NCBI RefSeq assembly: GCF_936928535.1
Contig: NZ_CAKZHY010000119.1
Coordinates: 1-64,000, forward strand
Direction of reading: 5' to 3'
From: an uncultured Bradyrhizobium sp.
Lineage (GTDB): Bacteria; Pseudomonadota; Alphaproteobacteria; Rhizobiales; Xanthobacteraceae
Length of the DNA stretch: 64,000 nucleotides
This document shows, piece after piece, positions 1 to 8,518 of this stretch (position 1 is its first letter; every line of letters begins with the position of its first letter). Made by a program: the position numbers and the translations under genes. Below the pieces are notes generated by a model, which did not search any database, had not been told where the DNA came from, and saw only the letters and a program-made list of their open reading frames with translations.

Positions 1-54
1 CGAACCCGGAATCTCGAGATTCCGGGTTCGATGCTTCGCATCGCCCCGGAATGA
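1..54. repeat. Right end of a CCGGAATGAC-type palindromic repeat
   Basis: The window opens inside a short intergenic repeat. Positions 3-26 contain two facing copies of an ACCCGGAATCTC-type arm, followed by a small GATGC/GCATC hairpin and the terminal block CCCCGGAATGAC. The same ending occurs at 45978-45987. The left part of the element lies outside the window. It sits just downstream of grpE and may serve as a 3' end structure. Confidence 0.6.
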
Positions 55-74
55 CTCCACTAGTTTGACGTCGT

Positions 75-680
75 TCAGTTCGCTTCGTTGCTGTTCGCTG
101 CGGGCGCAGCCTTCGCGCCGCCCTTGGCAACGCCGACCAGCGCCGGGCGCAGCACGCGCTCGCCGATGGTGTAGCCGGCCTGCATGACCTGCACGACAGT
201 ACCCGCGGGCACCGACGCATCGGGCACTTCGTACATCGCCTGCTGGAAGTTCGGATCGAACTTCTGGCCCTGCGGATCGAACTTCTTCACGCCGTGCTTT
301 TCCAGCGCATTGAGCAGCGAACGCTCGGTGAGCTCGACGCCCTCGATCAGCGCGGTCATGCCGGGGTCGGCAGTGGCCCGCGCTTCAGCCGGAACGGCAT
401 CGAGCGCGCGCTGCAGATTGTCGGCGATATCGAGCACGTCGCGGGCAAAGCCGGTGACGCCGTAGAGCTTGGAATCGGCGACTTCCTTGGCGGTGCGCTT
501 GCGCAGATTCTCCATCTCGGCCAGCGTCCGCAGCATGCGGTCGCGCGCCTCGGCGGCCTCCTTCTGCAACATTTCGACCGAGCCCGGCTCGGGATCGTCG
601 GGCATGATGTAGGGCTTTGACACTACGGGCTCACCGGTCGGCGCGGCCGTGTCTTCGGGTTGCCGGGTTGGATCGGTCAT
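75..680 (-). CDS. grpE: GrpE, nucleotide exchange factor for DnaK
   Basis: This 201-residue protein releases ADP from DnaK in the cytoplasmic Hsp70 cycle. The first 35 residues are polar and acidic, as is usual. A long helical coiled-coil segment follows at about 36-95 (EMLQKEAAEARDRMLRTLAE). The compact C-terminal beta domain (about 140-190) contains the family-typical GYTIGERVLRPALVGVAKG. It lies downstream of hrcA on the same strand with a 99-bp gap, the common hrcA-grpE pairing, so both probably respond to heat stress. dnaK and dnaJ are not in the window. The C-terminal tail is Ala-rich and unremarkable. Confidence 0.97.
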   Translation of the reverse strand: MTDPTRQPEDTAAPTGEPVVSKPYIMPDDPEPGSVEMLQKEAAEARDRMLRTLAEMENLRKRTAKEVADSKLYGVTGFARDVLDIADNLQRALDAVPAEARATADPGMTALIEGVELTERSLLNALEKHGVKKFDPQGQKFDPNFQQAMYEVPDASVPAGTVVQVMQAGYTIGERVLRPALVGVAKGGAKAAPAANSNEAN

Positions 681-736
681 CGGCTGCTTCTCGAACTCAT
701 CTCAAGGGGAGGTTTTCTGGCCCGGATATCGTGCTT

Positions 737-760
737 CGGGCGCTGAAAATCAAGCGCCCG
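737..760. other. Perfect 8-bp hairpin between hrcA and grpE
   Basis: CGGGCGCT (737-744) and AGCGCCCG (753-760) are exact inverted repeats with an 8-nt loop. The hairpin falls in the 99-bp gap between the hrcA stop and the grpE start. No T-tract follows on either strand, so it is not a standard intrinsic terminator. It could act as an attenuator or as an mRNA processing or stability element that sets the grpE:hrcA ratio. Confidence 0.45.
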
Positions 761-779
761 TGATCGGCGCAAATGCCGG

Positions 780-1868
780 TCAGCCCCCCAGCAGGCGGCT
801 GACGATGCGGGCGGCATAGTCCACGGTCGGGATCACGCGGGCATAATTCAGCCGCGTCGGCCCGATCACGCCCAAAACGCCGACGATACGGCCGGCGGCA
901 TCCCGATAGGGCGAGATGATGGTGGAGGAGCCCGACAGCGAGAACAGCTTGTTCTCGCTGCCGATGAAGATCCTGACACCTTCGGCGGTTTCGGCACGCC
1001 CGAGCAGGTCGATCACGCCACGCTTGGTCTCGAGATCGTCGAACAGCAGGCGAACCCGCTCCAAATCCTCCAGCGCGTGCAGATCTTCCAGCAGATTGGC
1101 GTGGCCGCGGACGATGAGCTGGCGGTCCTCGTTCTCGCCGCCCGACCAGCTCGCGATGCCCGCCGAGATCACCTTCTGCGTCAATTGATCGAGCTCGGCC
1201 CGGGCCTCGCCAAGCGCGGTTTCGAGCTCGAGCCGCGCTTCGGCCAGCGTCCTGCCGCGAATGCGCGCGTTGAGGAAATTGCCGGCTTCGATGATGGCCG
1301 AGGAGGGAACTCCCGGCGGCAGCGTCAGCACGCGGTTTTCGACCTGGCCATCCTCGCCGACCAGGATCACCAGCGCCTTTTCGGGTTCCAGGCGGACGAA
1401 TTCGATGTGTTTCAGCCGCGCGTTGGACTTTGGCGTCAACACCACCGCGGCGGCGCGGGTCAGGCCGGAGAGCCGGGTCAGCGCCTGATCCAGCGCCGCC
1501 TCGACCGAGTGTGCCTGGCCGACGGAGGTGAGCTGGCTCTGGATCGACTGCCGCTCGGCCTCGTTGAGGTCGCCGACCTGCATCAGGGCGTCGACGAAGA
1601 AGCGCAAGCCGAGTTCCGTCGGCAACCGGCCGGCCGAGGTGTGCGGGGCGTAGATCAGGCCGAGCTGTTCCAGATCGGCCATGACGTTGCGCACCGAGGC
1701 CGGCGACAGCGGCATCGCGATCAGGCGCGAGATATTGCGCGAGCCGACCGGCTCGCCGGTTGCGAGATAGCTTTCGACAATTTGACGAAAGATGTCGCGG
1801 GAACGCTCGTTAAGCTGGGCGAGGCCTGCGCGCGGCGCGATCAGATGGATCGGATCGTGATGGGCCAC
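780..1868 (-). CDS. hrcA: HrcA, heat-inducible transcription repressor
   Basis: HrcA is a dimeric repressor that binds CIRCE operators, normally upstream of groESL, and depends on GroEL to fold. The 362-residue protein has the N-terminal winged-helix region (about 20-95, with LIAMPLSPASVRNVMADLEQ) and the GAF-like and insertion domains after it. The C-terminal GVIGPTRLNYARVIP is a family signature. The start is GTG at 1868, preceded by a GAGAGGAG ribosome site about 9 nt upstream. No CIRCE element (TTAGCACTC inverted repeat) is visible in its own upstream region, so autorepression is not supported here. It is divergent from rph. Confidence 0.96.
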   Translation of the reverse strand: MAHHDPIHLIAPRAGLAQLNERSRDIFRQIVESYLATGEPVGSRNISRLIAMPLSPASVRNVMADLEQLGLIYAPHTSAGRLPTELGLRFFVDALMQVGDLNEAERQSIQSQLTSVGQAHSVEAALDQALTRLSGLTRAAAVVLTPKSNARLKHIEFVRLEPEKALVILVGEDGQVENRVLTLPPGVPSSAIIEAGNFLNARIRGRTLAEARLELETALGEARAELDQLTQKVISAGIASWSGGENEDRQLIVRGHANLLEDLHALEDLERVRLLFDDLETKRGVIDLLGRAETAEGVRIFIGSENKLFSLSGSSTIISPYRDAAGRIVGVLGVIGPTRLNYARVIPTVDYAARIVSRLLGG

Positions 1869-2049
1869 AGACGATAACTCCTCTCAGATACTCATAATTT
1901 GTCCATCCGCGAGGGTTCTGACAAGCGTGGCGTTTGCGGGGTGGCTATCGGGGGGTGAAAAAGCCTTGTCGTTTCCCCTTGCTGGTCCCTCTCGCCCCAC
2001 CTACAAGCACCGCGAACAGCCCTACCCCATGAGTTCCGGAGGATTTCCC

Positions 2050-2763
2050 ATGCGGCCAAGCCGCCGTGCGCCCGACGAATTGCGCCCCGTGACGCTGGAG
2101 CGTGGCGTGGTCAAATATGCGGAAGGCTCCTGCCTCGTGAAATTTGGCGACACCCACGTCCTTGTGACCGCCACGCTGGAAGACCGCCTGCCGCCATGGC
2201 TGAAGGGCCAGGGCCGCGGCTGGGTCACCGCCGAATACGGCATGCTGCCGCGCGCGACCTCGGAACGCACCCGACGCGAAGCCTCGGCCGGCAAGCAGAG
2301 CGGCCGCACCGTCGAGATCCAGCGCCTGATCGGCCGCTCATTGCGCACCATCGTCGATCTCGAAGCGCTCGGCGAGCGCCAGATCACGGTCGATTGCGAC
2401 GTCCTCCAGGCCGACGGCGGCACCCGCACGGCCTCCATCACCGGCGCCTGGGTCGCGCTCGCCGACTGCATCGCCTGGATGAAGGCGCGGAACATGGTCA
2501 AGGCCAACGTGATGCGCGACAACGTCGCCGCGATCTCCTGCGGCATCTACAACGGCACGCCGGTGCTCGATCTCGACTACGCCGAGGATTCGGAGGCCGA
2601 GACCGACGCCAATTTCGTCATGACCGGCGATGGCCGCATCATCGAGGTTCAAGGCACGGCGGAACGCGAGCCGTTCACGCAGGACGAGTTGCTGAAACTG
2701 ATCGCCTTGGCGCAAAAGGGCATCGCGCGTCTGGTGGACTTGCAGAAACTGGCTGTCGCGTAG
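2050..2763 (+). CDS. rph: RNase PH
   Basis: RNase PH is a phosphorolytic 3'-5' exoribonuclease that trims tRNA 3' ends. The ATG at 2050 gives 237 residues, the family length, and is preceded by a strong GGAGG seven bases upstream; an in-frame start at 1927 would add 41 residues unlike the family. The protein starts with MRPSRRAPDELRPV and carries the phosphate-binding ERTRREASAGKQSGRT region, then SLRTIVDLEALGERQI and the catalytic VDCDVLQADGGTRTASITGA stretch. It is the first gene of a rph-rdgB-hemW run and is divergent from hrcA. Confidence 0.97.
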   Translation: MRPSRRAPDELRPVTLERGVVKYAEGSCLVKFGDTHVLVTATLEDRLPPWLKGQGRGWVTAEYGMLPRATSERTRREASAGKQSGRTVEIQRLIGRSLRTIVDLEALGERQITVDCDVLQADGGTRTASITGAWVALADCIAWMKARNMVKANVMRDNVAAISCGIYNGTPVLDLDYAEDSEAETDANFVMTGDGRIIEVQGTAEREPFTQDELLKLIALAQKGIARLVDLQKLAVA

Positions 2764-2774
2764 TCAATAGGCCC

Positions 2775-3410
2775 ATGCACCGCCGAATCACCGGAAAGCT
2801 CGTTATCGCGACCCACAATCCCGGCAAGCTCGCCGAGATGAAGGAGCTGCTCGCGCCACACGGCATCGAGGTGGTGTCGGCCGGTGAGCTCGGCCTCGAT
2901 GAGCCTGACGAGACCGGCCATGATTTCCGCAGCAACGCCGCGATCAAGGCGATCGCGGCGGCGCAGGCGACCGGACTGCCGTCTTTCGCCGATGATTCCG
3001 GCATCGTCGTCGACGCGCTCGACGGCGCACCGGGCATCTACAGCGCACGTTGGGCCGGACCCTCAAAAGATTTCGCCGCCGCCATGGCGCAGATCGAGCG
3101 CCTGCTGCAGGAGCGCGGCGCCACGACGCCTGACAAGCGCAAGGCGCATTTCGTTTCTGCATTGTGCGTCGCCTGGCCCGACAATCATCTCGAAGAGGTC
3201 GAGGCGCATGTCGACGGCACGCTGGTGTGGCCGCCGCGCGGCACGTCCGGTTTCGGTTACGATCCGATGTTCTTGCCTGACGGTCACACCCGCACCTTTG
3301 GCGAGATGGAAAGCATCGAGAAGCACGGCCTGCCGCCGCTTGGCCTCGGCCTGTCGCATCGCGCCCGCGCCTTCGTGAAACTGGCGGAGATCTGCCTTGA
3401 GCCGCGCTAG
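2775..3410 (+). CDS. rdgB: RdgB/HAM1 dITP/XTP pyrophosphatase
   Basis: This house-cleaning enzyme hydrolyses non-canonical purine nucleotides (ITP, dITP, XTP) to monophosphates. The ATG at 2775 gives 211 residues. Visible motifs are the N-terminal VIATHNPGKLAEMKELL, the FADDSGIVVDALDGAPG active-site segment and the GFGYDPMFLPDG substrate-binding segment. It lies 11 bp after rph and its last 14 bases overlap the assigned hemW start, so the three genes are probably co-transcribed. The stop codon abuts a dispersed repeat at 3411. Confidence 0.96.
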   Translation: MHRRITGKLVIATHNPGKLAEMKELLAPHGIEVVSAGELGLDEPDETGHDFRSNAAIKAIAAAQATGLPSFADDSGIVVDALDGAPGIYSARWAGPSKDFAAAMAQIERLLQERGATTPDKRKAHFVSALCVAWPDNHLEEVEAHVDGTLVWPPRGTSGFGYDPMFLPDGHTRTFGEMESIEKHGLPPLGLGLSHRARAFVKLAEICLEPR

Positions 3411-4611
3411 AGCGTTTTCGAGCGAAGTGGATACCGGTTCGCGCCAGGAAAACGCGTCAAAACATGAATCTGAAGCTTTTGGCGTCTATGTGCACTGGCC
3501 GTTCTGCCTGTCGAAGTGCCCCTATTGCGACTTCAACAGCCATGTCCGCCACGCCGCGATCGACGAAGCACGCTTCGCTTCGGCCTTTGCGCGCGAGATC
3601 GCGACGACTGCCGAGCGCGCGCCCGGCCGCGAGGTCACCTCGATTTTCCTCGGCGGCGGCACGCCGTCGCTGATGCGGCCGGCCACCGTCGGCGCTGTGC
3701 TCGATGCGATCGGCAAGCACTGGAGTGTTGCCAGTGACGTCGAAGTCACGCTGGAGGCAAACCCGACCAGCGTCGAAGCGACGCGCTTTGCCGGCTATCG
3801 CGCAGCCGGCGTCAACCGCGTTTCGCTCGGCGTGCAGGCGCTCGACGATGCCTCGCTGAAAGCGCTGGGCCGCATGCACAGCGCGCGCGAGGCGCTCGAT
3901 GCCGTCGCTATCGCGCGCCGCTCGTTCGACCGCTACTCGTTCGATTTGATCTACGCCCGTCCCGACCAGACACCGGCAATGTGGGCGGACGAACTCAAGC
4001 TCGCGATCAATGAAGCGGCCGAGCATCTATCGCTCTATCAATTGACGATCGAGGAAGGCACGCCATTCTTCGGCCTGCACCAGGCCGGCAAATTGAAGAC
4101 GCCGGACGAAGCCGTTGCGCGCGCGCTCTACGACGTGACGCAGGAAACCTGCGACAAGCTCGGGCTGCCAGCCTACGAAATTTCCAACCACGCACGGCAC
4201 GGCGCCGAGTGCCGGCACAACCTGGTCTATTGGCGCGGCGAGGAATATGCCGGCATCGGTCCCGGCGCGCATGGCCGCCTCGACATCGACGGTATCAGGC
4301 ACGCCATCGCCACCGAGAAGCGCCCCGAAGCCTGGCTGATGCGCGTCGAGAGCAATGGCGACGGCATCGTCACCGACGATCTCCTCAACAGCGAAGAACG
4401 CGCCGACGAATTCCTGCTGATGGGATTGCGTTTGGCTGAGGGTATCGACCCCGAGCGCTACAAGGCGCTGTCCGGCCGCCCGCTCGACCCCGGCCGCATC
4501 GCGCTCTTGCGCGAAGAAGGCGCCATCACCGTGGATGCGACGGGCCGATTGCGCGTGACGAGCAGCGGATTCCCGGTGCTCGATGCGGTGGTCGCGGATC
4601 TCGCCGCGTAA
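3397..4611 (+). CDS. hemW: HemW, radical SAM heme chaperone
   Basis: HemW is a radical-SAM-fold protein related to coproporphyrinogen dehydrogenase HemN, thought to deliver heme rather than decarboxylate. The cluster-binding CX3CX2C is CLSKCPYC (Cys37, 41, 44 from this start), preceded by GVYVHWPF. FLGGGTPSLM and the C-terminal GIGPGAHG region fit the family. The start is uncertain: TTG at 3397 overlaps rdgB, and GTG at 3427 is the only other good in-frame choice. Either way residues before about 23 are encoded by a dispersed palindromic repeat (3411-3463), so the N-terminus is a recent extension or the annotated start is wrong. Confidence 0.93.
   Translation: MSRARAFSSEVDTGSRQENASKHESEAFGVYVHWPFCLSKCPYCDFNSHVRHAAIDEARFASAFAREIATTAERAPGREVTSIFLGGGTPSLMRPATVGAVLDAIGKHWSVASDVEVTLEANPTSVEATRFAGYRAAGVNRVSLGVQALDDASLKALGRMHSAREALDAVAIARRSFDRYSFDLIYARPDQTPAMWADELKLAINEAAEHLSLYQLTIEEGTPFFGLHQAGKLKTPDEAVARALYDVTQETCDKLGLPAYEISNHARHGAECRHNLVYWRGEEYAGIGPGAHGRLDIDGIRHAIATEKRPEAWLMRVESNGDGIVTDDLLNSEERADEFLLMGLRLAEGIDPERYKALSGRPLDPGRIALLREEGAITVDATGRLRVTSSGFPVLDAVVADLAA
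3411..3463. repeat. Dispersed palindromic repeat, family D (GCGTTTTC...GAAAACGC)
   Basis: AGCGTTTTCGAGCGAAGTGG runs on into ATACCGGTTCGCG and closes with GAAAACGCG, giving GCGTTTTC/GAAAACGC arms. Related sequence is found at 50411-50443 (truncated) and 57362-57410, and the GAGCATGATC-type relatives are at 21017-21065 and 28854-28929. Here the element begins directly after the rdgB stop and is read through by the hemW frame. Confidence 0.7.
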
Positions 4612-4631
4612 CGAGATGCCGTAGTCCCGGG

Positions 4632-5867
4632 CTACGCCCCAAAACTCTTCGGCGAGCCCGCGACCGCGACACCACCGCCGGTCGTCACCTTCATCACCGC
4701 AAGTCCGCGCTCATTGGTGCCATCGGCGCGGAAACGGAACAGGCCGTCGATGCCTGCAAAGCCTGAGGGGTTGGTAAGCACGTCGGGCGAGAAGCGCGTG
4801 GTGCCTTGCGTGCGCGCGAGCGCGGCAACGAGCGCGACCGCGTCATAGGCGAGCGTCGCCGTGCGGATCGGCTCGGCGCCGTATTTGGTACGATAGCGGC
4901 CGGAGAAGGCGCGAAAGCCTGCCGGATCTGGCGCGGCGTAGAGGCCGCCTTGCAAGGCCGGGCTGGCATAGACACGCGGACTGTCCCACAGGCCGGTGCC
5001 GAGCAGCTGGATGTTGCGCAGATTTGCGCCGGCCGCGGTCATCGCATCGGCCACCGCAACGACGGTATCGCCGTCATCGGCAATGAACAGCGCATCCGCG
5101 CTGCCGAGCTGCTGCGCCACGGATCGCGCCGGCGTCGCACGATCAGCGCCGTATTTCTCGAACGCGACGACGCGTCCGCCGCGCCGCGGCACTGCCGCCT
5201 TCACCGCGGCTTCGACGACATTGCCATAGGCATTATCAGGCACCAGTACGGCAACGGAGCGTTTTCCGATACTGGCGGAATATTCGATGATGCGATTGAC
5301 GTCGGACTCCGGCAGGAAGCTCAGGAGATAGACGCCCCGGCCGGCGATGCTCGAATCGGTCGAGAACGCGATCACCGAAATGCCGCGCGTGCGCGCGACC
5401 TGTGCAACCGCCGGCACCGACTGCGCGAACAGCGGCCCCAGGATGATCTCGGCGCCCTCGTCGACCGCCTGCTGCGCACCGGCTTGCGCGCCCTGCGGGC
5501 TGCCATTGTCGTCCTTGATCAGGAGCTGGATGTTCGGGTTCTGGAACTCGACCAGCGCCATCTCGGCGGCGTTGCGCATGGATTGCGCGGCAAGCCCCGC
5601 ATTGCCGGCGGCCGAGAGCGGCAGGATCACGGCAACCTTCACCCCGCCGGTGCCGGCAGTGGTCGCCTGCTGCGGCGGACCGGCCGGCTGGGCTGGCGGC
5701 GGCGAGGAGCTGGAGAAGGGATTGGAGAACTGGCTGAGGCTTTGCTGCACGCCTGCGCAGGCGGACAGCAACGGCGTGCCGAGCAGCAGGCCGAGCGCAC
5801 TCCGCCGGGTCGCCCCTGACATCAGGGGCCCCTGAACGGGAGACTTCAGATCACGCGGGCCCACCAT
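4632..5867 (-). CDS. LpoA/LppC-like periplasmic-binding lipoprotein (penicillin-binding protein activator family)
   Basis: This is a lipoprotein with the periplasmic-binding fold of branched amino acid receptors. The lipobox is LLSAC, after a hydrophobic stretch with a twin Arg (ATRRSALGLLLGTP). A Pro/Ser/Gln-rich linker follows, then GGVKVAVILPLSAAGNAGLA and the two-lobe receptor domain to the end. ATG at 5867 is preferred over the longer frame open to 5966; ATG at 5822 is also possible. It is divergent from rsmI-yraN, as enterobacterial lpoA neighbours rsmI and yraN, which supports a cell-wall synthesis role. A transporter receptor role cannot be excluded because no permease is adjacent. 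Confidence 0.82.
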   Translation of the reverse strand: MVGPRDLKSPVQGPLMSGATRRSALGLLLGTPLLSACAGVQQSLSQFSNPFSSSSPPPAQPAGPPQQATTAGTGGVKVAVILPLSAAGNAGLAAQSMRNAAEMALVEFQNPNIQLLIKDDNGSPQGAQAGAQQAVDEGAEIILGPLFAQSVPAVAQVARTRGISVIAFSTDSSIAGRGVYLLSFLPESDVNRIIEYSASIGKRSVAVLVPDNAYGNVVEAAVKAAVPRRGGRVVAFEKYGADRATPARSVAQQLGSADALFIADDGDTVVAVADAMTAAGANLRNIQLLGTGLWDSPRVYASPALQGGLYAAPDPAGFRAFSGRYRTKYGAEPIRTATLAYDAVALVAALARTQGTTRFSPDVLTNPSGFAGIDGLFRFRADGTNERGLAVMKVTTGGGVAVAGSPKSFGA

Positions 5868-6091
5868 CTCAGCTTCTCTTCTGACCGGCAGCTCGCGCCG
5901 GTCACAACATTCTTTCCGCGACACAAGCCGGGGATTCAGGCATATTGTCGGCAAATGGTTAACCAAAACAAAAGGATAATGACCGCTTAACGCGATCGCC
6001 GGCCTGTCTTGGTTGGCTCGTCGCCGTCCGTCACAAAAGCATCAAGGCGTCGTTTCCGCCGTGAATATGGCGCTGACGCCCCACTCCCTCG

Positions 6092-6120
6092 GGAATGTGA
6101 TGCCGGATGGATCACATTCC
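6092..6120. promoter_or_regulatory. Perfect 10-bp inverted repeat between the divergent lpoA-like gene and rsmI
   Basis: GGAATGTGAT (6092-6101) and ATCACATTCC (6111-6120) are exact inverted repeats around a 9-bp spacer. They lie in the 362-bp divergent region 5868-6229, about 110 bp upstream of the rsmI ATG. The layout suits a dimeric regulator operator; the half-site includes TGTGA but the spacing is wider than a CRP/FNR site. An RNA hairpin in the rsmI leader is the alternative. Nothing else in 5868-6229 was recognised as a gene. Confidence 0.45.
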
Positions 6121-6229
6121 AGTCCTTCCTTCCAGATCTGCCTCGCCCCGCTTCAATATCTTAGCCAGGCACGATCTTTTCCGAGGGGCCGGTTCCCAGC
6201 CCCTGAGATCATGCCTAAGTTCGTTCATT

Positions 6230-7180
6230 ATGCGCGCAAAGCCGGCCCCGATAAATACGACTGAAGCTACGGACGCCGCCTCGCGCGGGTTCTCTATCGA
6301 TGCCCACCGGCTGGTGGCGCCGAAGCTTGCGGCCGGCCTCTATCTGGTCGCGACCCCCATCGGCAATCTCGGTGACATCACGCTGCGCGCGCTGCAGACG
6401 CTCGCCGCGGCCGACGTCATTTGCTGCGAAGACACCCGCATCACCCGGCGGCTGACGGAACGCTACGACATCTCCGCGCAGCTCAAGCAATACCACGAGC
6501 ACAATGCCGAGGCCGCGCGGCCCAAGATCCTGGAGGCGCTGGCCGCCGGCGGCTCGGTCGCGCTGGTGTCGGATGCGGGCACGCCGCTGATTTCCGACCC
6601 CGGATACAAGCTGGTGCGCGAGGTCTGCGCGGCCGGCCATGCGGTCTATGCGCTGCCCGGACCGTCCTCGGTGCTGGCGGCGCTATCGGTCGCGGCGCTG
6701 CCGACCGACCGCTTCTTCTTCGAAGGTTTCCTGCCGACGAAATCCGCCGCGCGGCGTTCACGCCTGGCCGAGCTTGCCCGCATCGATGCGACGTTGGTCA
6801 TGTTCGAATCCGGCAATCGCGTGCAGGACACGCTCGCCGATCTCGCTGAAATCATGGGCACGCGCGAGGCCGCGACCTGCCGCGAATTGACAAAACTGCA
6901 CGAGGAGATTTCGCGCGCGACGTTGAGCGAGCTCGCGCGCGATGCCGCCACGCTGGAGACACGCGGCGAATTTGTGCTGGTGATTGCGCCGCCTGCCGCC
7001 GATGCCGACGTGCTGACATCGGACGCGCTGGACGATCTGCTGCGCACACAGCTCGCCACTCACAGTGTCAAGGATGCGGTTGCGCATGCCGTCGCGCTCT
7101 CGGGGCGACCAAAGCGCGAGGTCTATGCCCGCGCGCTCGAGCTCGCAAACGACCTGCGGAGCGGCGATGGCGAAGACTAA
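6230..7180 (+). CDS. rsmI: RsmI, 16S rRNA 2'-O-ribose C1402 methyltransferase
   Basis: RsmI methylates the 2'-OH of C1402 in 16S rRNA using SAM. It has the tetrapyrrole-methylase fold: GLYLVATPIGNLGDITLRAL near the N-terminus, ALVSDAGTPLISDPGYKLV and ALPGPSSVLAAL. CEDTR and the FFEGFLPTK segment are also typical. ATG at 6230 gives 316 residues; the frame open to 6107 adds unrelated sequence that overlaps the upstream inverted repeat. yraN starts 14 bases before the rsmI stop, indicating translational coupling. Confidence 0.95.
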   Translation: MRAKPAPINTTEATDAASRGFSIDAHRLVAPKLAAGLYLVATPIGNLGDITLRALQTLAAADVICCEDTRITRRLTERYDISAQLKQYHEHNAEAARPKILEALAAGGSVALVSDAGTPLISDPGYKLVREVCAAGHAVYALPGPSSVLAALSVAALPTDRFFFEGFLPTKSAARRSRLAELARIDATLVMFESGNRVQDTLADLAEIMGTREAATCRELTKLHEEISRATLSELARDAATLETRGEFVLVIAPPAADADVLTSDALDDLLRTQLATHSVKDAVAHAVALSGRPKREVYARALELANDLRSGDGED

Positions 7181-7553
7181 GGATGCTCCCTCGCCCGAGC
7201 GCGTCGCCGCATTCCGCACCGGCATCTCGGCCGAGAGCCGCGCCGCAGCTTTTCTCATGGCGAAGGGTTACCGCATCCTCGCCAAACGTTACCGGACGCC
7301 GCATGGCGAGATCGACCTCGTGGCGCGCCGCCGCAATTTGATCGCCTTCGTCGAGGTCAAGGCGCGCGCCAGCCTCGACGAGGCCGCCTATGCGGTAACG
7401 CCGCGCCAGCAGCAGCGCATCATCGACGCCGCGCAGGGCTGGCTTGTAGCGCATCCCGAGCATGCGGAATTCGAATTGCGATTCGACGCCATGCTGATTG
7501 CGCCGCGCTCACTTCCACGCCATGTGTTGGCGGCATTCGACGCCTCGACCTGA
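7167..7553 (+). CDS. YraN/UPF0102 family nuclease-like protein
   Basis: A 128-residue restriction-endonuclease-fold protein of the YraN family. The core GEIDLVARRRNLIAFVEVKAR contains the D...E-x-K arrangement (D in EIDL, EVK) expected of a PD-(D/E)XK nuclease. A C-terminal helix-rich part includes the RQQQRIIDAAQGWL family segment. The substrate is not established for the family. The start ATG overlaps rsmI by 14 bases and gshB begins 10 bp after its stop, so it sits inside a probable rsmI-yraN-gshB operon. Confidence 0.9.
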   Translation: MAKTKDAPSPERVAAFRTGISAESRAAAFLMAKGYRILAKRYRTPHGEIDLVARRRNLIAFVEVKARASLDEAAYAVTPRQQQRIIDAAQGWLVAHPEHAEFELRFDAMLIAPRSLPRHVLAAFDAST

Positions 7554-7563
7554 AAGGCAGACC

Positions 7564-8508
7564 ATGAAACTCAAAATCGCCGTCCAGATGGACCCCATCG
7601 CCCGCATCAACATCAAGGGCGATTCCACCTTTGCGCTGCTTCTGGAGGCGCAGAAGCGCGGCCATGGTCTGTCCTATTACACCCCTGACAAGCTCTCGAT
7701 GGTCGGCGAGGAGATCGTGGCGCCCGTCCAGCTGCTGACGGTGCGCGACGAGGCTGGCGATCATTTCACCCTCGGCGAGCCCAGGCGCGAGGCGCTGAAC
7801 GGCTTTGACGTGGTGCTGCTGCGCCAGGACCCGCCATTCGATCTCGCCTACATCACCTCGACGCATCTGCTCGAGCGCATCCATCCGAAGACGCTGGTCG
7901 TCAACGATCCCGCTTCGGTGCGCAACGCGCCCGAAAAACTGTTCGTGATGAATTTTCCGCAGCTGATGCCGCCGACCCTGATCTCGCGCGACCTCGAAGA
8001 GATCAACGCGTTCCGCGACAAGCATGGTGCCGTCGTCATGAAGCCGCTGCACGGCCATGGCGGCGCGGCGGTGTTCCGCGTGATGCCGCAGGACATGAAT
8101 TTCGGCTCGCTCTACGACATGTTCTCGGTGACATTCAAAGAGGCCTGGGTGATCCAGCAGTTCATCCCCGAGGTGAAGCACGGCGACAAGCGCATCATCC
8201 TGGTCGATGGCGAGTTCGCCGGCGCCGTGAATCGGGTGCCCGCGACCGACGACCTCCGCTCCAACATGGTGCGCGGCGGCGCGGCCAAGGAGACCGAGCT
8301 GACACCGCGCGAGCGCGAGATCTGCGCCACCGTTGGACCCGCGCTGCGCGAGCGCGGACTGCTCTTCGTCGGCATCGACGTCATCAACGGCAACCTCACC
8401 GAGATCAACGTGACCTCGCCCACCGGCATCCGCGCCATCGCGCGCCTCGGCGGCCCTGACGTGGCGGCGAAGATCTGGGACGTGATCGAGCAGAAGCGGA
8501 AGAAGTAG
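7564..8508 (+). CDS. gshB: Glutathione synthetase
   Basis: GshB is an ATP-grasp ligase that adds glycine to gamma-glutamylcysteine to give glutathione. It has 314 residues, the normal length. The protein starts MKLKIAVQMDPIARINIKGDSTFALLLEAQ, has LRQDPPFDLAYI and the ATP-grasp segments VVMKPLHGHGGAAVFR and VDGEFAGAVNRVPA. The C-terminal GIDVINGNLTEINVTSPTGIR contains the Mg-binding Glu/Asn. It closes the rsmI-yraN run and is followed by a MITE-like repeat 11 bp after the stop codon. Confidence 0.97.
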   Translation: MKLKIAVQMDPIARINIKGDSTFALLLEAQKRGHGLSYYTPDKLSMVGEEIVAPVQLLTVRDEAGDHFTLGEPRREALNGFDVVLLRQDPPFDLAYITSTHLLERIHPKTLVVNDPASVRNAPEKLFVMNFPQLMPPTLISRDLEEINAFRDKHGAVVMKPLHGHGGAAVFRVMPQDMNFGSLYDMFSVTFKEAWVIQQFIPEVKHGDKRIILVDGEFAGAVNRVPATDDLRSNMVRGGAAKETELTPREREICATVGPALRERGLLFVGIDVINGNLTEINVTSPTGIRAIARLGGPDVAAKIWDVIEQKRKK

Positions 8509-8518
8509 GGCGGTGTAT

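Noticed and set aside
1077..1877. 266-codon plus-strand frame opposite hrcA
   Set aside because: It is a shadow frame of a well-supported gene, a typical artefact of GC-rich coding DNA.
1869..2049. CIRCE operator upstream of hrcA or rph
   Set aside because: No TTAGCACTC/GAGTGCTAA inverted repeat was found.
2196..2774. Long in-frame extension upstream of rdgB (404-codon frame)
   Set aside because: The extension lies out of frame within rph and is Arg/His-rich; the ATG at 2775 gives the family start.
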